From Zonotrichia leucophrys gambelii (taxonomy: Eukaryota; Chordata; Aves; Passeriformes; Passerellidae), in the NCBI RefSeq assembly GCF_028769735.1, contig NC_088172.1, positions 58,683,075-58,747,074 of the forward strand: a DNA stretch of 64,000 bases, given 5' to 3'. This document shows, one piece after another, positions 46,201 to 52,207 of this stretch. The notes under the pieces are model-generated. The model was not told the origin of the DNA and did not search any database. It saw only the letters and a list, made by a program, of their open reading frames with translations. Positions within the stretch are counted from its first letter, which is position 1. Each line of letters starts with the position of its first letter. Position numbers and translations under genes: made by a program.

Positions 46201-48765
46201 GGCAAAATTTTCATTGCTTTATAATTTTCTCATTGGTTTTTTGATTACTTTTTTTTACTGTGATGGCATCAAGCACCTTAAATATATTTAAGGAAAATAG
46301 CTTCCATTTATTTATTTAGATATTTGCTAGATACAACACCATATTATGCAAGCTTCCTTTTAAGAACCTTTTTCTTATTAATGTGAAATGTATCTGTCAA
46401 AATGGACAAGGTGCCCTGCCAATCTTTTCTTTTATGGTGGTTCTTTTGATCTCTGCAGAATAAAAATTAGACTTCATCTCTTGTGCCTGTACATTTTGAG
46501 CAACTATCAGCTATTTAGAGGTCACTTTTTGTGTCAAAGTTTTCTTTTTTGTGCGTTTTTATATACATATATGTATATGGAATACTGTGGAAGGTTGGTG
46601 AAGTATTCCAGTAGAGAAATTTATGTGCACAAATTATAATTTAATATGAATGAGACAGAAGAAAAATAACGTGTAACTTTAGAAGCGATCTCTTTATATC
46701 ATGTCAAGTTTCCACCATTAAGTTTTGGCTTGGATCTTTAGAAGGAAAATACTATTGAATGGAAGAAAAAAATCCTAATGAGTGAAAGAAAACCTGACAG
46801 AGACTTCAATGACAATTCAAAAGCCATTTGAGAATATCTTTAATGTAGCCATATTTACCATGAGGTCACAGCAGAATCTGTAATAATTGAAATTATTTCT
46901 CTTGTTTTGGGAATTCACAGAAAGATCTTTATAGGACTAATTTAAATGTAAATTATTCTTAGTAGCATAAAATCAAATCAGAGAGTCTGGAAATACTGCA
47001 TCAAAATGTATTTAACCAGTTAATATTATTTTTCCTGGAGGTAAAAAAAAGAAAATATTCAACCAATATTTCGCTGTTTGAAACAAATACTCATATTTCT
47101 GTGGTCTGTACAGTTCTGCTTGAGATTGGCACATCAAGTGTATAGATTGAACTGGATGACTGATGTGCCATTAAGAGCAAAGTCAATGTAGTCAGTGCTA
47201 TCACTGAAGTCTGGCGCTGTTCAGCTGACCTTTTGTGCTCGTTTGTTCTTACAGCCGTACTGTGGTTTACATTCCTTTTCCTTTTTTTTTTTTTTTTTTG
47301 CAAGGTTTTTACAATAATGGTAGCATTGACACCTAATCTTCAGGTGTCTGCATGCTTCCATCAAAAAAAAACTTCTGCTGGTGGAATCACACTGGCTGGC
47401 AAAGCACTTCCAGAACTAACCACAACTTTTCAATATTTCAATACCCTGCTTTCTCTGTTGACCTCAAAACACATTCCTCATTAAAGAAGCTATATTGTGC
47501 TGGTGAAGTGTTTTTTCAACAATTTTATTGATGAACAACAGAATTCTAATTTCACACTTGAGCTGTGGAGAGCTTACAGTTTTATAACCTACCTGAAAAC
47601 TTAAGAATATGTTTGAATGCCTCAGTTCTTATGTAGAAACATCTGCTAACATAGAGTAGTGAGTGTTGCTCAGTCATACCTAAAATAAGCTGTTTGGTCT
47701 CCATGCAAAGAAATTACACCACTAGATAAACTAGTTTCAGTGATATTTATGTCACAATGATAGAAAAACTTACTATTCTGTATTTGCTGCTTTTGCAAAT
47801 GCCTCCAGTTGGAGAATCAGCATCTGGGAAGGCATCAAGGAGTCTTGCCCAGCATATTCCAGGACCTGGGGGTATCGAAGGTGTCAAAGGAGCAGCATCT
47901 GGTGTCGTTGGTGAACTGGCACGAGCCCGGCTGGCACTGGATGAAAGAGGACAGAAACTGGGAGAACTGGAAGAGAAAACTGCAGCTATGCTTTACAGCG
48001 CTGATTCTTTCTCAAAACATGCTCATGAGGTGAGTATGTTAAACTGAACATTAAACTGATTGTCATATAAATGCAAATTCTGCAAGGTGGCTGAGTTCTG
48101 CCAAAGGCATGTTAGAGGTATCTGAAGGGCATGCAGTATCATTGATAAAGGATACTTCCTTTTCATCCATCACTTGTCACTCCTAACAATTAAGTACTCA
48201 CTGGAAACAGCCTTGTCTCCTGGCACGCTGCTCTAGAGCATGCAGTCTGCTGGAGAAGCATGTAAGCTTCTAAATGTGCAACTCAATCCCCGTTACTGTA
48301 AAAATTGCTTATTGTCACTGAATTAATAAGAAGAGTAATGTTTTATGTCAGATTCCTGCTGTCCTTAAGAAAGGTCCTGTTGTATGCAAACCCTCTGAGT
48401 GCCACTTTGTTTTTTTCCTCAGTGACTTCCACAGAATGGCTGTTCTCATTCATTTTCATGCCAACTTCTTTCCACACCCTAAACTCCTGTGCAGCCTCCC
48501 CATTCTCCCTAAAATGTCTTTTTCTGAGGCTAGCTCACCAGCAATAATGCTACCATTAGAAAATTCATCATGCTAAACGCTCAGTGTTCAGTGACATGTT
48601 TGCAACCTTGCTAAAATCCTTCTTTCTCATGCTGCGTTGTAAAGCATATTATTTGTTTGTGTCATTGTACATTTTGGTACATTACAGAAACAGTAATTAG
48701 ATTTTTTTTTGTTGTTTTTTTAGATGATGTTGAAGTACAAAGACAAGAAGTGGTACCAGTTCTGA
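1131..48765 (+). CDS. STXBP5: Tomosyn-1 gene (syntaxin-binding protein 5), 21 coding exons, 5' part outside window
   Basis: Join of 1131-1254, 2355-2433, 8363-8517, 9533-9605, 11518-11665, 11896-11963, 13050-13090, 13952-14172, 15691-15869, 17655-17780, 18264-18415, 25674-25739, 29021-29080, 29176-29223, 35994-36044, 40139-40378, 41782-42145, 44632-44797, 45562-45673, 47809-48029 and 48724-48765. The join is one open frame of 911 codons plus TGA, and every intron is GT-AG. Tomosyn-1 is a cytosolic Lgl-family protein. It has two WD40 propellers and a C-terminal VAMP-like R-SNARE motif that binds syntaxin and SNAP-25, competing with synaptobrevin and restraining vesicle priming. The paralogue STXBP5L is less likely: the stretch REAISALHFCETFTRK and the linker match what I know of STXBP5. 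The usual length is about 1150 residues, so about 240 N-terminal residues are missing upstream. Residue numbers in the exon entries count from the first codon in the window. Confidence 0.96.
1255..2354 (+). other. STXBP5: Intron, 1100 nt, with a strong inverted repeat
   Basis: AT-rich intron containing the 31-bp inverted repeat at 1848-1918, listed separately. I recognise nothing else in it. Confidence 0.85.
1848..1918. repeat. Near-perfect inverted repeat, 31-bp arms, 9-nt loop
   Basis: The left arm 1848-1878 and right arm 1888-1918 are reverse complements with a single mismatch. The loop is cttaagtaa (1879-1887). Arm cores are CTTACTGATACATCCACA and its complement ending GATGTATCAGTAAG. 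Neither arm continues into the flanks. In the pre-mRNA it would fold into a hairpin of about 71 nt. It could be an unrecognised small non-autonomous element, a hairpin RNA precursor, or the product of a template switch during replication. Confidence 0.9.
2355..2433 (+). CDS. STXBP5: STXBP5 exon 2 of window
   Basis: Residues 42-68, reading GKQLKDGKKPEPCKPILKVE and then YKTTRAG. It is a lysine-rich connection between blades of the first propeller. It enters in phase 1 after the ttag acceptor (2353-2354) and leaves in phase 2 at gtaaga (2434). The join to exon 3 completes a Gly codon before EPFIILSGG. Confidence 0.94.
3645..3664 (+). repeat. T20 homopolymer
   Basis: Twenty consecutive T on the + strand inside the intron. 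There is no adjacent polyadenylation-signal complement or target duplication that would make it the tail of a retrocopy. Confidence 0.9.
3758..3822 (+). repeat. Local direct duplication, period about 46 nt
   Basis: The 16-mer tgtactattaaatcta occurs at 3759-3774 and 3805-3820. Flanking pyrimidine-rich sequence is similar between the copies, which fits a diverged short tandem duplication. Confidence 0.7.
5650..5695 (+). mobile_element. Possible degenerate CR1 3'-end fragment
   Basis: The order agccagatggtaccaatggc then ctgatt resembles the CR1 3' consensus (…agatggaccaatggtctgatt…), but with gaps and mismatches. A profile search would be needed. It could easily be chance. Confidence 0.3.
6848..6914 (+). 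mobile_element. Old CR1-type LINE 3'-end fragment
   Basis: The order gctgctgttggaggcaggat, attgaacttgatggaccca, tggtctgatt and atggccgttcctta follows the well-known sauropsid CR1 3' region (…ggatactggactagatggacc…ggtctgacccagtatggc…). It is truncated and diverged, sits in the sense orientation of STXBP5, and has no open frame left. Confidence 0.75.
7225..7243 (+). repeat. A19 homopolymer
   Basis: Nineteen consecutive A, about 310 nt after the CR1-like fragment. CR1 elements do not end in poly(A), so the two are probably unrelated. Confidence 0.9.
8363..8517 (+). CDS. STXBP5: STXBP5 exon 3 of window
   Basis: Residues 68-120: EPFIILSGGLSYDTVGRRPC, then LTVMHGKSTAVLEMDYSIVD, then FLTLCETPYPN. 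It forms strands of a first-propeller blade. The ttccag acceptor ends at 8362; the phase-1 donor is gtaggt at 8518. The surrounding open frame reads through both splice sites (8274-8687), but only this part matches tomosyn. Confidence 0.96.
8518..9532 (+). other. STXBP5: Intron, 1015 nt
   Basis: AT-rich. The acceptor is preceded by ttgttgttgttttcag. I see no repeat or exon signal. Confidence 0.85.
9533..9605 (+). CDS. STXBP5: STXBP5 exon 4 of window
   Basis: Residues 120-144, DFQEPYAVVVLLEKDLVLID then LAQNG. This is a hydrophobic beta-strand pair of a WD40 blade. Phase 1 in and phase 2 out; the donor is gtaaga at 9606. Confidence 0.95.
9606..11517 (+). other. STXBP5: Intron, 1912 nt
   Basis: AT-rich intron without recognisable repeats. 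An open frame of 121 codons on the - strand (10564-10929) has no protein signature I recognise. Confidence 0.8.
11518..11665 (+). CDS. STXBP5: STXBP5 exon 5 of window
   Basis: Residues 144-193: YPIFENPYPLTIHESPVTCC, EYFADCPVDLIPALYSVGAR, QKRQGYSKK. This is the region around the junction of the two propellers. Phase 2 in and phase 0 out; the donor gtacaa (11666) is weaker than most in this gene. Confidence 0.96.
11722..11800 (-). mobile_element. Antisense CR1-type LINE 3'-end fragment in a 230-nt intron
   Basis: Read on the + strand, aacaggagtggccatactaa, gaccaaagctacacctgact, then ttgacagtgactaatagcagg is the reverse complement of the CR1 3' region (…gccaatg…ctgtc…ggtccatctagccc…ggtctga…tatggcc…). 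The fragment fills about a third of the intron 11666-11895, ending about 95 nt before the next exon. Confidence 0.7.
11896..11963 (+). CDS. STXBP5: STXBP5 exon 6 of window
   Basis: Residues 194-216, EWPISGGNWGVITQSYSEII then ITG. The tctag acceptor ends at 11895 and the donor is gtaagt (11964), phase 0 in and phase 2 out. The start EWPI-GGNWG and end EIIITG match tomosyn. The middle (VITQSYS) differs from the mammalian sequence as I remember it (LGAQSYP); see findings. Confidence 0.92.
12196..12233 (+). repeat. ATT-type trinucleotide microsatellite
   Basis: Interrupted tandem tta/att units with two gtt interruptions, in an intron. Confidence 0.85.
12436..12498 (+). repeat. Three-copy 21/22-nt repeat with palindromic end
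   Basis: The 11-mer agttccttact starts at 12436, 12458 and 12479. The last copy forms gttccttac-t-gtaaggaac (12480-12498), a perfect inverted repeat with 9-bp arms. The first copy can pair similarly with gtaagga at 12450. Confidence 0.85.
13050..13090 (+). CDS. STXBP5: STXBP5 exon 7 of window (41-nt microexon)
   Basis: Residues 216-230, GHADGSIKFWDASA. It is a textbook WD40 core (G-H-A-D-G-S-I-K-F-W-D). It enters in phase 2 after ttcatag and leaves in phase 1 at gtaagt (13091). Its 41 nt are not a multiple of three, so skipping it would break the frame. Confidence 0.95.
13091..13951 (+). other. STXBP5: Intron, 861 nt
   Basis: AT-rich, with no recognisable repeat. The acceptor lies after ctttgttctag. 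Confidence 0.85.
13952..14172 (+). CDS. STXBP5: STXBP5 exon 8 of window
   Basis: Residues 230-303, starting ITLQVLYKLKTAKVFEKSRN, with the acidic loop TDIVDEDPYAIQ, then IISWCPESRMLCIAGVSAHV and IIYRFSKQEVTTEVIP. These are WD40 strands of the second propeller. Phase 1 in and phase 0 out; the donor is gtaaag (14173). Confidence 0.97.
14173..15690 (+). other. STXBP5: Intron, 1518 nt, with T-rich tract
   Basis: A T-rich tract (T17 and T15 separated by G, then TTG units) occupies 14238-14300. The rest is AT-rich and unremarkable. The acceptor tract is ttttttttccgttaattaacag. Confidence 0.85.
14238..14300 (+). repeat. T-rich low-complexity tract
   Basis: T runs at 14244-14260 and 14262-14276, followed by (TTG)n. 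The open frame opposite it (lysine/asparagine-rich) is an artefact of this tract. Confidence 0.9.
15691..15869 (+). CDS. STXBP5: STXBP5 exon 9 of window
   Basis: Residues 304-363: MLEVRLLYEINDVETPDGEQ, then a proline-rich loop (VPPVPTPGTGSNPQ), then a serine run (STSSSSSDGLRDNVPCLK). The loop is probably disordered and projects from the propeller. Phase 0 in and phase 2 out, the donor being gtaagt at 15870. The ATG is internal, not a start site. Confidence 0.97.
15870..17654 (+). other. STXBP5: Intron, 1785 nt
   Basis: AT-rich. I recognise no repeat family. Open frames of 88-89 codons on either strand lack any protein signature. Confidence 0.85.
17655..17780 (+). CDS. STXBP5: STXBP5 exon 10 of window
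   Basis: Residues 363-405: VKNSPLKQSPGYQIELVIQL, then VWVSGEPPQQITSLAINSAY, then GL. WD40 strands follow a short basic linker. Phase 2 in and out (126 nt, a multiple of three), so skipping it would keep the frame but remove a blade. The donor is gtaagt (17781). Confidence 0.96.
17781..18263 (+). other. STXBP5: Intron, 483 nt
   Basis: Short AT-rich intron. The acceptor is tctctttttccag. Nothing else noted. Confidence 0.85.
18264..18415 (+). CDS. STXBP5: STXBP5 exon 11 of window, start of hypervariable linker
   Basis: Residues 405-456: VVFGNCNGIAMVDYLQKTVL, LNLGTIELYGSNDPYRREPR, SPRKTRQPSG. A WD40 blade passes into the basic, serine/proline-rich linker. The donor is read at gtgggt (18416), because this gives the phase-1 join to Ala-Gly-Leu-Cys of the next exon. 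A gtaacc four bases downstream (18420) would shift the frame. Confidence 0.94.
18416..25673 (+). other. STXBP5: Intron, 7258 nt (longest in window)
   Basis: AT-rich intron. The notable structure is the pair of T5-loop hairpins at 22971-23005. I see no exon-like segment or recognisable transposon; open frames of up to 90 codons are not supported. Confidence 0.8.
22971..23005. repeat. Two adjacent hairpins with T5 loops
   Basis: G5/C5 pair around TTTTT (22973-22977 with 22983-22987). Next to it, caacctg pairs with caggttg around another TTTTT (22987-22993 with 22999-23005). Confidence 0.8.
25674..25739 (+). CDS. STXBP5: STXBP5 exon 12 of window, probable cassette exon
   Basis: Residues 456-478, AGLCDINEGTVVPEDRCKSP then TS. 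It is 66 nt, phase 1 in and phase 1 out, so skipping removes 22 residues in frame. The acceptor is a tandem cagcag: I use the upstream one, which yields Ala-Gly-Leu, as in the mammalian protein as I recall it. The donor gtaatc is weak. This is part of the hypervariable linker where tomosyn splice isoforms differ. Confidence 0.93.
28527..28544 (+). repeat. G18 homopolymer
   Basis: Eighteen consecutive G, unusual in such AT-rich surroundings. It could form a G-quadruplex and is prone to length error in sequencing. Confidence 0.9.
28896..28923. repeat. AT-rich inverted repeat, 12-bp arms
   Basis: tatacatatatt (28896-28907) and aatatatgtata (28912-28923) are perfect reverse complements around gtat. 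Confidence 0.85.
29021..29080 (+). CDS. STXBP5: STXBP5 exon 13 of window, probable cassette exon
   Basis: Residues 478-498: GSGSPNNSDDEQKMNNFIEK. It is 60 nt, phase 1/1, with acceptor cttgtag and a weak donor gtacag (29081). Together with the next exon (48 nt) it makes 108 nt, or 36 residues. That equals the length difference I recall between the long and medium tomosyn-1 isoforms. Confidence 0.94.
29081..29175 (+). other. STXBP5: Very short intron, 95 nt
   Basis: It runs from gtacag to attatttacag and is T-rich. If retained, the reading frame meets TAG within about 40 nt, so retention would truncate the protein before the R-SNARE. Confidence 0.93.
29176..29223 (+). CDS. STXBP5: STXBP5 exon 14 of window, probable cassette exon
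   Basis: Residues 498-514, VRTKSRKFSKMVTNDI. It is 48 nt, phase 1/1, strongly basic, and has donor gtagga (29224). It is rich in serine and lysine with R-x-x-S-type sites, fitting a phosphoregulated linker. Confidence 0.94.
30250..30299 (+). repeat. Perfect 27-nt-period tandem duplication
   Basis: The 23 bases caaagaatcattcagaatt plus cagg occur at 30250-30272 and again at 30277-30299 without mismatch, indicating a recent slippage duplication. Confidence 0.9.
34116..34140 (+). repeat. T25 homopolymer
   Basis: Twenty-five consecutive T in the intron. It is not flanked by a recognisable retrocopy. Confidence 0.9.
35994..36044 (+). CDS. STXBP5: STXBP5 exon 15 of window, in-frame linker exon
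   Basis: Residues 514-531, AKMSRKLSLPTELKPDL. It is 51 nt, phase 1/1, with acceptor cttttcag and strong donor gtaagt. The site RKLS is an R-x-x-S basophilic kinase motif. PKA phosphorylation of tomosyn is reported in the literature, but I cannot confirm that this is the residue. Confidence 0.95.
36045..40138 (+). other. STXBP5: Intron, 4094 nt
   Basis: AT-rich, apart from a GC-richer patch at about 36660-36980 with overlapping open frames on both strands that I do not recognise. No clear transposon. Confidence 0.8.
40139..40378 (+). CDS. STXBP5: STXBP5 exon 16 of window
   Basis: Residues 531-611: DVKDNSFSRSRSSSVTSIDK, ESREAISALHFCETFTRKAD, TSPSPCLWVGTTLGTVLVIV, LNLPPGGEQRLLQPVIVSPS. A phosphorylatable serine-rich end of the linker is followed by a return to WD40 strands of the second propeller. 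This segment separates STXBP5 from STXBP5L. It is 240 nt, phase 1/1, with donor gtatgt (40379). Confidence 0.97.
40379..41781 (+). other. STXBP5: Intron, 1403 nt
   Basis: AT-rich intron with no recognisable repeat. The acceptor is ctctttcctag. Confidence 0.85.
41782..42145 (+). CDS. STXBP5: STXBP5 exon 17 of window (largest coding exon)
   Basis: Residues 611-732. It begins TILRLKGAILRMAFLDTTGS, then a charged loop (EDKDEKEKAKKRRPVS), then SVSPSSSQEISENQYAVICS and EKQAKVISLPSQNCIYKQNI, and ends in VLRGDIVSLSNSICLACFCA NGHIMTF. WD40 blades of the second propeller flank a Lys/Glu-rich insert. Phase 1 in and phase 2 out, with donor gtaaga (42146). Confidence 0.97.
42146..44631 (+). other. STXBP5: Intron, 2486 nt
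   Basis: AT-rich. It contains an A-rich purine tract at 43651-43690. No exon or transposon recognised. Confidence 0.85.
43651..43690 (+). repeat. A-rich purine tract
   Basis: A runs interrupted by single G residues, about 40 nt of low complexity within the intron. Confidence 0.85.
44632..44797 (+). CDS. STXBP5: STXBP5 exon 18 of window, last propeller strands
   Basis: Residues 732-787: SLPSLRPLLDVYYLPLTNMR, IARTFCFTDNGQALYLVSPT, EIQRLTYSQETCENLQ. These are the final WD40 strands of the second propeller. Phase 2 in and phase 0 out. The acceptor ccttaag is less pyrimidine-rich than most but gives the only consistent frame; the donor is gtaatg. Confidence 0.96.
44798..45561 (+). other. STXBP5: Intron, 764 nt
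   Basis: AT-rich. Nothing recognised apart from the splice sites. Confidence 0.85.
45562..45673 (+). CDS. STXBP5: STXBP5 exon 19 of window, Lgl-family tail segment
   Basis: Residues 788-825: EMLGELFTLVETPEAPNRGF, FKGLFGGGAQSLDREEL. The glycine/phenylalanine-rich tail links the propeller to the SNARE motif. In Lgl/Sro7/tomosyn proteins this tail packs against the propeller surface. Phase 0 in and phase 1 out, with donor gtaagt (45674). Confidence 0.96.
46561..46578. repeat. Perfect AT-rich 18-nt palindrome
   Basis: atatacatatatgtatat equals its own reverse complement. Simple-sequence in character. Confidence 0.8.
47282..47299 (+). repeat. T18 homopolymer
   Basis: Eighteen consecutive T, in the intron before the SNARE exon. 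Confidence 0.9.
47809..48029 (+). CDS. STXBP5: STXBP5 exon 20 of window, R-SNARE motif
   Basis: Residues 825-898: FGESASGKASRSLAQHIPGP, GGIEGVKGAASGVVGELARA, RLALDERGQKLGELEEKTAA, MLYSADSFSKHAHE. The heptad segment LDERGQKLGELEEK aligns with the LERDQKLSELDDR region of synaptobrevin. This places the zero-layer arginine at residue 871 and classes the motif as R-SNARE. Tomosyn uses it to form a fusion-incompetent complex with syntaxin-1 and SNAP-25. Phase 1 in and phase 0 out; the donor is gtgagt (48030). Confidence 0.97.
48030..48723 (+). other. STXBP5: Last intron, 694 nt
   Basis: It contains no recognisable repeat. The acceptor is a T-rich tract ending ttttttag. Confidence 0.85.
48724..48765 (+). 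CDS. STXBP5: STXBP5 final coding exon: end of R-SNARE and stop
   Basis: Residues 899-911, MMLKYKDKKWYQF, then TGA at 48763-48765. The protein ends without a transmembrane segment, unlike synaptobrevin. This is characteristic of tomosyn and explains why its SNARE complex cannot drive fusion. The exon continues into the 3' UTR. Confidence 0.97.
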   Translation: MMLKYKDKKWYQF

Positions 48766-51682
48766 TGACTCTCATCAATCACATCTGTTTAATTTTGTCC
48801 TGATGAAAAAATCTTGTTTTTTCATTAATTTTGGCAGGACCACTGATATTTAAAGGAGTATTCACCATCGGATACTGTTGTTTCCTAGCACAAATGACAC
48901 ACTGTTTTACCTCAGTCCTGGCTTTAACTGAGGAGCTTTATATCTAAGAAACACACACAAAAAAAGAAACTTGGGTGTTTCTTAGCTGTTGGTTAGCATA
49001 AAGTTGGAGCAGAGAAGGTAGCTGGAACATGTGGGAAAGAGAGTAAAAGGAAATCGTGGTGAGATGGGCAGGGGCAATGCAGGGTCAATCCTGTGTTAAT
49101 ATTTCATATGCCAAAAGTTTTTGTGCTATTGTAATTGCTGCCAGTGTTATACCCTCCTGTAAGGAGAGGCAATAAATCAGGGGTCCAAGAGCTGGAATCG
49201 AGCTGTTTGTCTTGCTGGACAGTAGCTGACTTACAATTACCCTCTCTAGGACTCGCTATATTTACCATTATTGTTGAAGAAGAGTTGAAGTTTCCTGTCA
49301 TTCTTTCATTTAAAAAGCTGGAAGCTTGGAAGATTTCTTATTGAAAATTGTATACATAGTTGACCTGTGCATAGTCTTTTCTTGGACCCCTGATCTAGTA
49401 TTCTTGTATTCACATCATATTCTGTGACGTGCAAAACAAAAGAATACGTAATTTTTGCATTAAAAAGTCAAGTGAATAATATGACTGGAATGTGTCATGC
49501 TGGGAGTTTTCGTTTGTGTTATGGCCGTGCAATGTGAAATGTGGTAACATCTTCCTTGTGGTAAGAATTCTTCAACTTCTGTTCAGTTAAATATTATTTT
49601 TGCCAAAAATAGTTATTGGTTCAGGTTGTGTAACATTTAGAATTGGCTGTGGGTTCCATTCATGCTGTGAGTTTTTATAAATGTTTAACAGAATGTATCT
49701 TTACAGCCATTAATTGAAATAGCTGAGATAGTTTTGCTCAAGACTTAAGTTCGAGATGCCCCTTTAGTCCTTCACTATGAAATCAGATAACCTTGGACTC
49801 AGGTTTTCAAACTTCTACACACCATGGAGGTGCTGATGCATGAATAATGGCAAGCAAGCATTTAATACTTGATAATGGTCAGTATGTTGTTTAGCCAGTC
49901 TCTAAGTTCTGCCAGTAGTGCTATTTTACAAGTACCTGTCTCAGCCCCGTGCAGCACTAAAGGCATTTGTCCTAAAGTTTGATTTAATCTCTAAAGCAGT
50001 GTTTTCATTGTAAGCAGTGGTAAAGTGTGCATAAAAACTTTAGGAATTGCTGAAATAATGTTCCATTTGGGTGAGATAAATAATACAGCTGAGCTAACTT
50101 GTTAATGGCTACTGCACTAAAGCTGTATCAGTGTGAATAACCAGGGCTCTTTTTAAAAGAGAGTATTCCTTAAAATAAATGCTTGCATTTCAAAAATTCC
50201 TTTAGACCTTTTTTCTCAAATCAGGAATAGTCATTGACTCGTTTTGTTTTATAAAAGGGAGTACTTAGAAGCTGATAGGTCTACATTGTCTGAAATTAAT
50301 CACTTAGGTTTGCTTCTCCAAGCATTGCATTTTGTGTACTTTTTTCACAAACTTCCCGAATGTTCCCAAAGCAAAACTTTGGTTATATTTGTATTGTGAA
50401 GTGATGTTGCAGGTACACAGATAAGGCAACTTTACAAAACACCTCAAGGATGCAAAATATTGAAGTTACTTATGGTTCCTTAAATCACTTTCCAAATGAG
50501 AGAAAAATATGTTCGGGCTTTGAAGCACAAACTGGTAAATTTTCTCACTTTAGGTAGAGCAACATTTTAAAAAGACAGTTGAATTGTGTTGCCAGTAAAA
50601 GGGCATGCTCTGCTATGCCCACTGCTCAAAGGACTTAAAAAATAAGAATGTGACAATTCAAACAAGTAGTATTATGATTTCTTGATATGTCTGTCCCATA
50701 GCTACTGAGGCAATGTTTACTTGAGTTACTTAACTCAGTTTGCCATGCAATATATTGCCTCTGCATGTTAATTTATTTTTTAGTGTCTAATTAATGCCTA
50801 TTTAGCACCATTTTGTGAGACATTCAGGTAGAAGAAAATGAGATAAACCACTATCCATACCACATCCAAAAAAACCCACCCTAGCTGACACTTGACCCCT
50901 TCCTTGTCTCACATTTATAAATTGAGTTGACTCATTATTATTTGACCTGCTGAAAATAAAGCACATTTCAGGGCAACAGAATCCTGGGGAATTATTCTGG
51001 TCAGGCTCTGGGGGAGAGGATTGCAAAAGCATTCTTCAACAAATTATGGTATCAATCAATGGAAGATGACCTTGGCTTGAAAGGAAAGCCTACTTAACTT
51101 TCTCATCAAGATATATTTGACAACCACCAGCAAGCAAAATAATCAGAGGCAATGAGAGACCATCTGGCAGTACCAGAGGAGTAGCAGCTGATTTGGTGTT
51201 ACAGAATCTATCGTAGTTGAATCTCTTCTGGTGCTTGTGTTCAGGGCACGCTTCTAGATAGGAAGAATAACGGCATGGTTGTTCTTGAGATAAATGGGTC
51301 TTGGTCAATAAAAGGGGCTATGTACAATTTTAGTCTAAAATGTTACTTTTTCCTTCCCAGTGGAAGGAAGGCGATCACACACCCATCATTGCATCTTATT
51401 GTGCTATTGGTGGTGCACCTTTTGTACAGCAAAGTGTATTGAAATCCTTGCAGGGAAGCACCCCTGGTTTTTTCACTAGCATTTTAGTTGTGTGACATTT
51501 TTTAGAGTGTCTGGAAAACTAAAAAGATACAATTGAGCTATTACTTTTTTTTAAATGAAAGTAAGAAACTACCTGCTGCTACCTATCTGTTTATATGTAG
51601 TGTGTCTCATTAGAAACTGTAAACTGAAGAAGCTTTTCTTCACCTTAGTCCTGCCAAATCGTAACTTTTGAATCCTGGTATG

Positions 51683-51690
51683 TGTAAATA
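51683..51690 (+). promoter_or_regulatory. Pumilio-type element TGTAAATA
   Basis: Exact match to UGUANAUA, the binding consensus of PUM proteins, in the putative 3' UTR. Confidence 0.4.
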
Positions 51691-51891
51691 TGTGTGTATT
51701 CCAAATCAGTCTGAAAATGTTACACCACAGGCATCTCCAGTGATTTGTTCTTCAGCAGTCAGTTATAAAGTAGAGTAATATATAGCTGTGTTCTTTGTCT
51801 GTCTTTATGCAAAGTTTTTGTGCCTGAGGTGGTACTTGCATGGCAGGTGATTGGAAAGCTACATCCAAAGGAGGATTTTTGGAAGCAAGTT

Positions 51892-52058
51892 CATTTGCTT
51901 TTTTTTCCTTTTAGTTTTCCTTTTATTTTCCTTTCTATGTTTTGTTTTTGGTTTTTTTAATTTTGTTTGTTTTGGTGGTGTTTTGGTTTGTTTGGGTTTT
52001 TTTGAAGGGTGGGAAATTTTGTTTCATTGTTTTTGTTTCTTTTATGTTTTATTTTTGC
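51892..52058 (+). repeat. T/G-rich tract in the 3' UTR
   Basis: About 165 nt consist mostly of T with G clusters and very little A or C. In the transcript this is a U/GU-rich segment about 150 nt upstream of the candidate poly(A) signal at 52202. Confidence 0.8.
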
Positions 52059-52180
52059 TTAATTAATGGCACTGATCTTACCTGAACTTTTAAACTTGAA
52101 TTTTTCCTGCACTTTAATTCAATCATGGTATTTTATTCCTTAATTTTGTTTCTGCATTTGTGCAGTTCAGGTTCATTATT

Positions 52181-52207
52181 TGTATATAAACACACATGTT
52201 CAATAAA
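52181..52207 (+). promoter_or_regulatory. Candidate proximal polyadenylation site with Pumilio element
   Basis: TGTATATA (52181-52188) matches both the PUM consensus and the UGUA element bound by CFIm. AATAAA follows at 52202-52207. A GT-rich stretch (aatgtgtgttttctt) near 52262-52276 could be the downstream element. Cleavage would fall near 52220-52230. Confidence 0.5.

Larger units (their letters stand above)
45674..47808 (+). other. STXBP5: Intron, 2135 nt
   Basis: It contains an 18-nt AT palindrome, atatacatatatgtatat (46561-46578), and a T18 run (47282-47299). The open frames around 47233-47484 run through the T tract and are not credible. Confidence 0.85.

Noticed and set aside
46561..46578. 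AT palindrome as a regulatory site or hairpin RNA
   Set aside because: Simple alternating AT sequence; expected by chance in such composition.
1131..48765. Assignment to STXBP5L (tomosyn-2)
   Set aside because: The linker and the REAISALHFCETFTRK segment fit STXBP5; STXBP5L differs clearly there as I recall it.
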